A DNA stretch of 64,000 bases from assembly GCA_031292075.1 (NCBI GenBank), contig JARLHW010000040.1, positions 99,512-163,511 of the forward strand. Direction: 5' to 3'. The DNA is from Desulfosporosinus sp. Its GTDB lineage: Bacteria > Bacillota > Desulfitobacteriia > Desulfitobacteriales > Desulfitobacteriaceae. Below are positions 18,690 to 27,104 of this stretch, piece by piece. The notes beneath the pieces are model-generated. The model worked only from the letters and a program-made list of their open reading frames with translations, was not told the origin of the DNA and made no database searches. A program made the translations under genes and the position numbers. Positions within the stretch are counted from its first letter, which is position 1, and the number at the start of each line of letters is the position of its first letter.

Positions 18690-19190
18690 TTAGGTTGTTG
18701 GTGGTGTAATACTACCACCTAAATCCGTAAAGATCGTTTGAGTGTCCGTTATCAACTTACCCCTGACACTAATTTGATTATTTAAATCGGTGATGATGTT
18801 TTGCAGGTCTGTAGGAATACCCGTTGCATTTTTGGCCTGACGGTCTATTTGCAACTGAATTGTATCTTTTTCCAGAGCAAACCTGTCAGAAAGTGCCGTT
18901 GTGTAGTCGCCTTCAAAAGAAATCTGGTCTGTTTTTGCTTTTAACAGAGCAGTATAACTCTTTTGTGCCCAATCAGCTTTGCGCTGCGCTTCATTGCCCT
19001 GTCTTAAGCTAACCAACTGATCACCTAAGCCTTTGTCCGTTTGGCGCAGTTCCTTGAACTGAGCCAAATATGTAGCGTTAGGATTAGTTGTGGGCGGGAC
19101 TGCTGTGGTATCGGCCATGGCAGGCAAAGCAGAAAACAGACAAGAACCTATAATCAATCCGGAGGTCAGTAATACTTTCAAATTACGCAT
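18690..19190 (-). CDS. Secreted helical protein, paralogue A
   Basis: Signal peptide MRNLKVLLTSGLIIGSCLFSALPAMA; about the same length and clearly homologous to 23211..23717. Confidence 0.78.
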   Translation of the reverse strand: MRNLKVLLTSGLIIGSCLFSALPAMADTTAVPPTTNPNATYLAQFKELRQTDKGLGDQLVSLRQGNEAQRKADWAQKSYTALLKAKTDQISFEGDYTTALSDRFALEKDTIQLQIDRQAKNATGIPTDLQNIITDLNNQISVRGKLITDTQTIFTDLGGSITPPTT

Positions 19191-19320
19191 TTAACATCTT
19201 CCTTTCTTTCGTACGACTTTAACTAGCTACCTTTAAACATAGCCTAACATGATAAAATAAGAGTTTCCTAAGAAGAACGTAGGACTTAGGTCTCGTCTAT
19301 GTCTGTCTGACCATGATTTG

Positions 19321-19374
19321 ATTATAAGGGCACTCTGTAAAACAAAATTACCTTTATTGTGAACGGAATGTAAA
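19321..19374 (-). promoter_or_regulatory. PhoP-box-like direct repeats plus TATAAT upstream of paralogue A
   Basis: TTTACA-N5-TTCACA-N16-TTTACA-N9-TATAAT, 11-bp phase. Confidence 0.65.
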
Positions 19375-19560
19375 CAATGCTCATTCTTACCTTCTCGTCA
19401 CTAGGATTAACATTCTCACTTGAAAGGTCGTTTGTCTTACTCCTTACATGGGGTGGCTGCACGCTCCTAAAGCGCCCCAAAACATAGGAGCATTTTGTCC
19501 AACTACTGAAGTTGATTTAGCCTTTGTCTGTGATGGACTCTACATATAGATTAGATGGCA

Positions 19561-19610
19561 TTAAGAAAAGCACACCAAGACAAACTCGCGTTTGCATTGG
19601 TGTGTTTCAT
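19561..19610 (-). terminator. Nested-hairpin terminator, copy A
   Basis: Minus strand ACACACCAA..CAAAC-GCGA-GUUUG..UUGGUGUG-CUUUUCUU. Confidence 0.6.
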
Positions 19611-19650
19611 TTTCATCCGAGGTAATTCCCTTGACTTGCTCACATAGTCT

Positions 19651-19866
19651 TTACTTAACCTCAACATCCCTAGCGCACAAATATTTTCCATCTAGGGTTA
19701 AATAACTAATCTGCGCCAATGGAACGTTGTCGTCTTTGCCCGGTACAAATAGTCTTTCGTGGAGCCCATCATCAACTAGTTTTTCACCTGTGATGCTGAT
19801 AACTTCGCCAACCATTCCCCAATACCAATATCCCTTATTTGAACAGCATTTGATTTTTGCTCGCAA
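19651..19866 (-). CDS. Hypothetical protein, 71 aa
   Basis: Coherent ORF with an aagg-type RBS upstream and a hairpin downstream. Confidence 0.55.
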   Translation of the reverse strand: MRAKIKCCSNKGYWYWGMVGEVISITGEKLVDDGLHERLFVPGKDDNVPLAQISYLTLDGKYLCARDVEVK

Positions 19867-20706
19867 TGATTCTTCTCCTTTTCGTACGATGAACTTGCTT
19901 CACGTTTGTTTCAGGGTTTCGACTGGAATAAATCTCATTTTCGGCTTTGGCTTTAACACAAGTAAACGAGCATTTGAGATAGTTACTTGCTTTAGGCCTT
20001 CGCCATGCCAAGATTGACATTCTTTATTAGAACGGTCGTTTGATTAGTAGTCAATCTTCTTTTTCTTCGTTTGAACTGTAACCCAACCTAAACATGTTCA
20101 TATTTTGCCTCGCTTTCTTTTGTGTGCTAAATAGCTTATGTTGCAATTTTCCAAGAAAGCACTTGTAAGGTACTGTGGATATCCCCCTGACTACACTTTT
20201 TCTTATTGTGCTGAAATGGCACTGCATGAAATCTCGTTTTCGGCTGAGAAAAACCAAAGCTTTATTCCGAAAAAATTAACAAGCGTTTGAAAAGGTTACC
20301 AAATTTGATACTCCTGGTCTCCATCTCTCCGCTAAGATTATTTGAATGACCGTTAGTATTACTCTTTTCTAATGGTGAACAGTTGAACTTAGAGAAATAA
20401 ACGATTGTTTGGCTTATCCTTACTGGAGATGGCAGCGTGGCTTAGAAAAAACTCGCAAAAATAAATGCGCGTTTGTCTTAACGCGCCATTCCCGTCCTAG
20501 CCATCAATAAATCAATGTTTTTGCCCAGTTAACTTGAATGGTCGTTAGTTTAGGCGATCGCGTAATTGGTGATGTGGTCCATTTCTATCGACTTTGCTAT
20601 TTCGCCCCAATGCCCTTCTCCTAGGTATTCCCGGTCTGAACCCTTTCAAACCACGTCTCTTCTTCTGTGATGCTGGAATCCCTTTGACAATCTTCTCAAC
20701 AACAAG

Positions 20707-20757
20707 ATTAAGAAAAGCGCACCAAAACAAACTTGCGTTTGAATTAATGCGCTTCGT
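20707..20757 (-). terminator. Nested-hairpin terminator, copy B, downstream of the Spo0A-like pseudogene
   Basis: Minus strand AAGCGCA..CAAAC-GCAA-GUUUG..UGCGCUUUUCUU. Confidence 0.65.
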
Positions 20758-20823
20758 TGCTAATGAACAATGTCCCGACTTTCCGATTGAAGTGGTACCC
20801 AGTGACATCGACTAGCGATAGCA

Positions 20824-21641
20824 TTACCGCCATTCCAGATCAACTTTACTCATCATGCTTAATTTATCGGCAATGACTGCTATAAATTCCGAATTTGTGG
20901 GTTTTTGACGTTCAATATTCATGGAATATCCGAAAATCCGTTTAATTGCATCTGTTTGTCCACGCTCCCATGCCAACTCTATCGCATGACGAATTCCGCG
21001 TTCTACCCTGCTAGGTGCGGTGTCATACTTTTTAGCGATGCCAGGATATAGTTGCTTGGTTACCCCGCCTAATAAAGAAACATCCTCTACCACCATCAGA
21101 ATAGCGTCTCGAATATATTGGTACCCTTTCACATGAGCAGGAATCCCAATTTGATGCATCATAGTGGTCACTTCAACGGATAGATTGAGCTCAATCCCCG
21201 TCGTTATTACAACTGGAGAAGTTAATGAAGTAAACTGAGTGGGAGTGGGTGACGACATTTCCTGCGTTAAAGCGCAGATACGTTTGTTGAGAACATCTAG
21301 ATCGAATGGTTTCAAAATAAAGTAGTCCACACCGAGCATCATCGCTTGATGCGTCAAAGATTCCTTACCAAAAGCCGTTAGCATAATAATCTTCGGGCGT
21401 TTCATAGTTGTTCGAGCGTTAATACGTTCCAATACACTTAAACCATCCATATGTGGCATCACTACGTCAAGAATAATTAAGTCTGGTTCCAGGGTTTGAA
21501 TAAGCTAAGCTCCCAAGCTTCTAACCCGTTATGTGCCACGCCGACTATGCTTAAATCTTCTTGCCCTTGAAGATAATTCTGTAACATTTGACAAAAATTA
21601 CAGTTATCATCCGCGATAATAATTTTCGTTATCTTACCCAT
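20824..21641 (-). pseudogene. Spo0A-family response regulator disrupted by a 5-bp tandem duplication
   Basis: ATG 21641: MGKITKIIIADDNCNFCQMLQNYL..GLEAWEL; (TAAGC)2 at 21501-21510 shifts the frame; the rest reads LIQTLEPDLIILDVVMPHMDGL...PSRVERGIRHAIELAW..KPTNSEFIAVIADKL. Removing 5 bp leaves 813 bp, exactly 271 codons. Confidence 0.9.
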
Positions 21642-21983
21642 TCATCATCATTCCTTATTTACAATATTCCTGTTAATCTTTTTCATAAAAGGCGATTACT
21701 CACCGATGTCGTAATTATACGTTACGGGCCATGTCGAAATCGCAATAAATAAGGTAGAGATACCGTCAGTTTCTCAAAGGTTAGCGACGCTCAAAACTGG
21801 CATTGTTACCCTTAAATATTTCCTTTCGTCTTAAAGATGTTCACGAAAAAGACAAACGAGCTTTGATTTAGGTTGTATAGAGGTGGATTCAGTGAGAACC
21901 ATCTTAAAGATCCGTCTTAGAAATCACAATGGAGATAAACAAAATGAGAGAAGCGCAGAAGCGCATACCCCTCTTTTTTGTTC

Positions 21984-22157
21984 CTAATCCTTCTCGAACT
22001 TTTTCATTAGCATCTCTTGATATTTATCTAAGACAGCATCCAACTCTCGACTTGCAGCTACGACTTCCGGGTCTGTATAAGGTCTTCCCTCTTTTACCTT
22101 GATCATGTTTAAACGTAATACCTCGATTTGCCTTTTCAATTCTTCGATTTCAGACAT
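21984..22157 (-). CDS. Spo0E-like aspartyl-phosphate phosphatase
   Basis: MSEIEELKRQIEVLRLNMIKVKEGR..VVAASRELDAVLDKYQEML, matching the SQELD-x5-Y signature; start MSEIEE after ggagggatagt. Confidence 0.85.
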   Translation of the reverse strand: MSEIEELKRQIEVLRLNMIKVKEGRPYTDPEVVAASRELDAVLDKYQEMLMKKFEKD

Positions 22158-22320
22158 ACTATCCCTCCATTCATTTATTGGCAATTATTGTCCTAAAAAA
22201 AGTAAGTCCCCGGCTTTGCCGAGGACTTTATGCTATGTGTCCATGATTGAGAGACATGTCAAGGGAATAAATGTTAACGTCAATTGGCACCTTAAGAATT
22301 AGCAGAAGCCTGAATGCATA

Positions 22321-22599
22321 TCATGATAACCGTTCGGGGGGTTTCAATGATTTCCTCGCTGCATCAATATCACTCGAATATTCTGGTTTAGGTCCCACCA
22401 GATGACCATCTATTACGTTAAGAGCATCTCCCGTAATAAGAGTTCTGCTCTTGCTAAGATATAAGCAAATGTGTCTGGGAGTATGACCTGGCGTGAAAAT
22501 TACCGTAATACCTCCACAATATGGTAGAACCTCTCCATCTTCAACTGTTTTATCGACGTTGGCTTTCAATTTCAGTGATGCTTCTAAAATTTTCTCCAT
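22321..22599 (-). pseudogene. Metallo-beta-lactamase-fold hydrolase fragment
   Basis: GGITVIFTPGHTPRHICLYLSKSRTLITGDAL; N-terminal HxHxDH region and C-terminus missing. Confidence 0.8.
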
Positions 22600-22723
22600 T
22601 TGTTTGGCAATTTACTAAAACTGAAATACTGATGAAGAAACCACAGCAAGGGGCTTGAAAGCCCCTTGTTTTTTAATTTAATAATATTTATTTCACAGAT
22701 GAACCCCAGTTAACGTATTCCTC

Positions 22724-22981
22724 CTAACAAATCATTTCTCTTTCTTCGTTCTGTAGTTCCTTAATATTGCCCGCTTCAACTTCAACTAAGTGATCAGGAC
22801 CGTCATCAGCAATAGAGTACGTTTGCATTAGCATTTCTTGATACTTCCTTAAAAAAACAGCCTCCAACATTTGACTTGCTATAATAATTTCTGGATCTGT
22901 AAAAGATCTACCCTCTTTAATCTTGATCATGCTTGCGCGTAATTCTCCGATTTGTTTCATAATTTCTTCAAGTTTAGACAT
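22724..22981 (-). CDS. Spo0E-like protein with degenerate signature
   Basis: MSKLEEIMKQIGELRASMIKIKEGRSFTDPEIIIASQMLEAVFLRKYQEML; SQMLE instead of SQELD plus an inserted Phe in a T7 tract. Confidence 0.8.
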   Translation of the reverse strand: MSKLEEIMKQIGELRASMIKIKEGRSFTDPEIIIASQMLEAVFLRKYQEMLMQTYSIADDGPDHLVEVEAGNIKELQNEEREMIC

Positions 22982-23210
22982 ACGTATACCTCCCCATATG
23001 TTTTAGGTTAGTATGCCCACATATTTTATAAAGTTACCACTCGGGTCTAAAAAGAAGACCCCCACCATTTTCTGATGAGAGCCAAGTTGAAAGGATATGA
23101 CCATTAGCTATTATGCCTTAAACTACAATAATTATCCGACGGATGCCAGAAAAACCGTACCATCACTCAAAAAGCATGACGGTGCGCTGTTTTTTCCGGA
23201 GTTTTAAATA

Positions 23211-23717
23211 TTAAGTTGTTGGAGCGGAGGCTGTGGCTGGCAAACTGCCTCCCAAATCACTCAGAATCGTTTGAGCGTTAGTAATCAACTTCGTTCTGAT
23301 GCTAATTTGATTATTTAAATCAGTGATGACGTTTTGCAGGTCTGCAGCAATATTCGTTTGGTTTTTAGCCTGACGATCTATTCGTAATTGAATTGTATCT
23401 TTTTCCAAGTTAAGCTTGTAAGCCTGCGCCGTGGTATTGTCAGTTTCAAAAGAAATTTGGTCTGTTTTTGCTTTTAATAGGGCATCATAACTCTTTTGCG
23501 ACCGATCAACCTTACGCTGAGCTTGATTACTTTGCCTTAAGTTGACCAATTGAACACCTAACTCTTTGTCCGTTTGGCGCAGTCCCTTGATCGTGGTCAA
23601 GGCAGCAGCGTTAGGATTAGTTGTGGATCCAGTATTAGCAGCGATTGCAGGCAAGGCAAAAACCAGACAAGAACCTATAATTAATCCGGAGGTCAGTAAA
23701 ACTTTCAAATTACGCAT
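23211..23717 (-). CDS. Secreted helical protein, paralogue B
   Basis: MRNLKVLLTSGLIIGSCLVFALPAIAAN...; homologous throughout to 18690..19190. Confidence 0.78.
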   Translation of the reverse strand: MRNLKVLLTSGLIIGSCLVFALPAIAANTGSTTNPNAAALTTIKGLRQTDKELGVQLVNLRQSNQAQRKVDRSQKSYDALLKAKTDQISFETDNTTAQAYKLNLEKDTIQLRIDRQAKNQTNIAADLQNVITDLNNQISIRTKLITNAQTILSDLGGSLPATASAPTT

Positions 23718-23767
23718 TGAACATCTTCCTTTCTTTCGCAACCTTTATTAGGTTTAACTCTGATTTG

Positions 23768-23821
23768 ATTATAAACACTATCTGTAAAACGAAAGCAGCT
23801 TTAATGTGAACTGAATGTAAA
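23768..23821 (-). promoter_or_regulatory. PhoP-box-like direct repeats plus TATAAT upstream of paralogue B
   Basis: TTTACA-N5-TTCACA-N16-TTTACA-N9-TATAAT, identical spacing to 19321..19374. Confidence 0.65.
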
Positions 23822-23928
23822 CAAACTATCCGTCCACAATTCAAAACAAACCGTTACTTCCTATCAAGGTAAGGCATCAAGTGTTCTAATTGTCCACTTT
23901 CTGTCGTACTCTAAATGGGGGGGATGGA

Positions 23929-24705
23929 ATGCAAGGCGTTCAATTCGATTCGGAAGTACTTTATGTTCAAAAACTATATTATTTTCTATTTTTGGCGACC
24001 TTAAGCACCCTCACCTGCGCGATAGCCGTCTGGTGTTTTAGCTTAAAGATTGGCCTTCTCGTTCTTGGGGGCGGCCTCGTCATTTCATATATCGCTATGC
24101 TAAAAAAGAAGAACTTCACCCCACCTGAAAAAAAGGTAACTGCCCAACGAATGGCACACGCGATTTCGCAAGACACCAGTCCTTTGTCGATTGCTCGTTT
24201 TGCTTGTCAACTTTATTACTACTTTCATAAACCCACTCAAGCTATTTCCCTTCTGGAAAAGTTCTTACCCAGCTATGATCCTATACTCTGCATGACACTC
24301 GGAGACATTCTTTTGAAAGAAGGCAAAGCTAAGCGGGCACTTTATGTTTTACGTGATAATCCTCATGCTTTTAACGACCCGCTTCTGCTAACAACACAAG
24401 GCCAAGCTCTTAAACAAATCGAGAAAATCCCTGAAGCCGTGATAATGTTCGAACGGAGTTTGCATCTCGCCAAAAAAAATGGATTTCCTCATAGCGGAGC
24501 TCACTGGCTTACCCAAAAACTCCTTACTCTAAGCTATACAGCCAGTATTCATCATACACTGGCAGACTGTTATGTTATTCTTGGAAATCCACCTCATGCT
24601 AAACGTCATTATCGAGCTGGAAACCGACTTCTTTTTGATCTTTCCCTTTGGCGTTGTCAACCTGCGCCTATCCGTTTTGCAAAAAAATACAGTAAATCTC
24701 TTTAG
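23929..24705 (+). CDS. Membrane protein with TPR-like repeats, hypothetical
   Basis: Two TM segments followed by helical repeats (ISLLEKFLP.., EAVIMFERSLHLAKK); ATG 23929 preferred over the ORF-track start. Confidence 0.68.
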   Translation: MQGVQFDSEVLYVQKLYYFLFLATLSTLTCAIAVWCFSLKIGLLVLGGGLVISYIAMLKKKNFTPPEKKVTAQRMAHAISQDTSPLSIARFACQLYYYFHKPTQAISLLEKFLPSYDPILCMTLGDILLKEGKAKRALYVLRDNPHAFNDPLLLTTQGQALKQIEKIPEAVIMFERSLHLAKKNGFPHSGAHWLTQKLLTLSYTASIHHTLADCYVILGNPPHAKRHYRAGNRLLFDLSLWRCQPAPIRFAKKYSKSL

Positions 24706-24853
24706 TTCATCATTCTTTCCTATTTTCATCCTAGGTTTAGTTCCTAATTCCAACAGGTTTCTCAAGGATTATTCTCTATAATAAGGATAAAGCCAGTACA
24801 TTATGGCAAAATAGCACAATACTAATGTTAAGTTTACGAATGGAGGGTGGAAA

Positions 24854-25075
24854 ATGCTGTCAACTCATAATGAAGAGGTTCTTGGCTTTATACGAGATTT
24901 TGAAACATCCTCTCGTGAATATCTCCGCTCCAAAGGCCTGACTGAATACGAAATGACCAGCGCCTATCTTGACTTACAATGGAATTTCCTCCATACGATT
25001 CTCAAACAACGTTCTGAAAAGATACGGAGATCGTCTGAACGTTATATTCTTCGCTCTAAGAAACAAGCGATATAA
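24854..25075 (+). CDS. Hypothetical protein, 73 aa
   Basis: RBS ggagggtggaaaATG; terminator just downstream. Confidence 0.65.
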   Translation: MLSTHNEEVLGFIRDFETSSREYLRSKGLTEYEMTSAYLDLQWNFLHTILKQRSEKIRRSSERYILRSKKQAI

Positions 25076-25090
25076 ATAGTTTCACGTTAT

Positions 25091-25114
25091 AGGGGCACGA
25101 TTTATCGTGCCCCT
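25091..25114. terminator. Bidirectional terminator between convergent genes
   Basis: aggggcacgat-tt-atcgtgcccct. Confidence 0.8.
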
Positions 25115-25118
25115 TATT

Positions 25119-26702
25119 TCATCTAAAATAAGATGCTTTATACAAACGTTGATACCGCTGTAAGGCACGAATAGCCGTTAGAGTTGTTGTTAATGGTTCT
25201 TCATAATTCCATCCTTTAGCGTAGACCCCACGATAAGAAGATTCAAATGAACCATTGCTGTTCTGCGCTGCGAGGAGATTCCTTATTCCTTTATCCAATA
25301 TTCCCCTTGGAACATTCGCATATCGCCATAATCCTGAAAGAGACAAACTGGTCTCAACCACAGAACCCCAGCCTCCATCGCTGTTCTGTGCTTTTATTAG
25401 AAATTCCTGTCCTTTTTTTCTGGCCACTAAAATGTGGCGCGCTGTGCTCCACCGTTCCCAACTAAACTTCCACTTACTGAGTAATTCTAGAGCTTGGGCA
25501 GTGCTATAGACTGACCCCTCGAACCAAGATGCAGGAAAGGCACCCTGCTCGTCCTGCTGAGCTAAAATCCAATTTAAACCTCGCCATATTCTTTCATCTT
25601 GCGTACGTGAACGCAACCATAATGCCTCTAAGACATGAATACTAACGTCAACACTCGGAATATATACCGGGAACTCTGAGCAAACATGGGGAGGTATACC
25701 TTGAAAACTAGGAAACGTTCCCCAACTCCCGTCGGCATTTTGCAAACGTTTCAGTAGATTAACTCCTAACTGATTTTGTTCCCCAAGAACCTGATGCAAA
25801 CCCAGCAAAGCAACCGCCGTGTCGTCTAAGTCGGGGTGAGTATACGGAGGGGTACTACCATAACTGCCATCCACATTTTGTCCCCGCCTTAACCAATCTA
25901 CCGCTTTGTTTAGCCACGGTATATCTGCAGGTCTCTGGGCTGTCTCTCCGAAGACACTGACAGCCCAACCGATAGCCCATATTTTGAGTTGGTCAAAAGC
26001 AGGCCACCCACCACTTGGATACTGCTTCTGTACCAACCACCGTCCGGCTCTTTGTGTTTGTTCAGCATAGCAGCCCTTATTCATGATTGCAAGAATAGAC
26101 AAACTCGTGGCGATAATATCCTCTGCCCAGGACCCATCAGCCATTTGTGTTTTCAGGAGGTACTGAATGCCCCTCTGAATTCCCTCTTGAGAGTTTGCTG
26201 CAAGTAGCGACGCCGCTACAACGACTGGTCGACCATAGAGCGGCAACTTAGCTAAAATTTCATCTTCGAGAATAGTCGGGAGCAAGATCTCCTCCGGTGT
26301 TGGCCCCTCCAATCCAGGGACCACTCTTTGCCCTAACGATAAGATCATATGGGAAAATTGCCGTGCTTGAGATAAGAGCATGAGCCTTGTCATCCATCCA
26401 CCTTGGCTCCCTTGAAGAACTGTCCCGACGATCTGAGTAATCTCTTCATCAGGTTCGTCACCTGGAAATTTCCCACATCCTCCTTGACAGTTCTGCCTTA
26501 ACCATTGTATTCCTCGCTGCTGAGCACTCTCAAATCCCCTACCAACTGCGAGCAAAGCAAGTGCAGCAAGCGCAGTTGCCCCCGGACTCGGAGTTACGCC
26601 ATGCGTTTCGTCAAGATCTCCCGCTAAGATCTGTTCTATACCCTCAACCACAAAACCCTTTGCTTTATCAAGGCCCTCTTGGACATCGTTTTTAAGCTCC
26701 AT
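25119..26702 (-). CDS. Squalene-hopene cyclase / class II terpene cyclase-like protein, 527 aa
   Basis: Multiple QW-type repeats (QNVDGSYG, QNADGSWG, QNSDGGWG, QNSNGSF) and a DLDDTA (DXDD) motif. Confidence 0.85.
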   Translation of the reverse strand: MELKNDVQEGLDKAKGFVVEGIEQILAGDLDETHGVTPSPGATALAALALLAVGRGFESAQQRGIQWLRQNCQGGCGKFPGDEPDEEITQIVGTVLQGSQGGWMTRLMLLSQARQFSHMILSLGQRVVPGLEGPTPEEILLPTILEDEILAKLPLYGRPVVVAASLLAANSQEGIQRGIQYLLKTQMADGSWAEDIIATSLSILAIMNKGCYAEQTQRAGRWLVQKQYPSGGWPAFDQLKIWAIGWAVSVFGETAQRPADIPWLNKAVDWLRRGQNVDGSYGSTPPYTHPDLDDTAVALLGLHQVLGEQNQLGVNLLKRLQNADGSWGTFPSFQGIPPHVCSEFPVYIPSVDVSIHVLEALWLRSRTQDERIWRGLNWILAQQDEQGAFPASWFEGSVYSTAQALELLSKWKFSWERWSTARHILVARKKGQEFLIKAQNSDGGWGSVVETSLSLSGLWRYANVPRGILDKGIRNLLAAQNSNGSFESSYRGVYAKGWNYEEPLTTTLTAIRALQRYQRLYKASYFR

Positions 26703-26860
26703 AGCACCTTCTCCGTCCTTATATTTAGCGCATACTATAGTATAGTTATGTTAGAGAAAGGAAAATTGTTCAAAAACATAAAAATCACCGAACCCTAAGG
26801 CTCGGCGTTCGGCATTTCATCTCGCTTATGAATTTTGGAAACAAATATAAAAAGATCCAC

Positions 26861-27104
26861 GCTTAGAGGAAGTTTCTTAGCTTAGTGAAGCACTTTAGCG
26901 GAATTGCGTCAATGAGCGCAGGCGATAAGGCGTTAAGAAACTCAACGGTTCACTTGCGACGGAACAGGATGTTCCTAGTGTCGAATGCGCCAAGAATGGC
27001 ATAGCATTCGACCAGAAAGCCCCGGGGTTTTGAGTTTTAGCCTTAACTTCAAGCGAATAGCAAGGCAGCGTGTGCGAACGTGCTAAGACACTTCCTCCCC
27101 TAAA
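26861..27104. repeat. Candidate structured repeat / MITE-like or RNA element
   Basis: Terminal complementary segments plus several internal hairpins, non-coding; see finding. Confidence 0.4.

Noticed and set aside
18690-24705. Interpreting the whole 18.7-24.7 kb zone as a defence island
   Set aside because: No nuclease, NTPase, TIR, RT or other defence-type domain was seen; gene content is sporulation-related and secreted proteins with decay.
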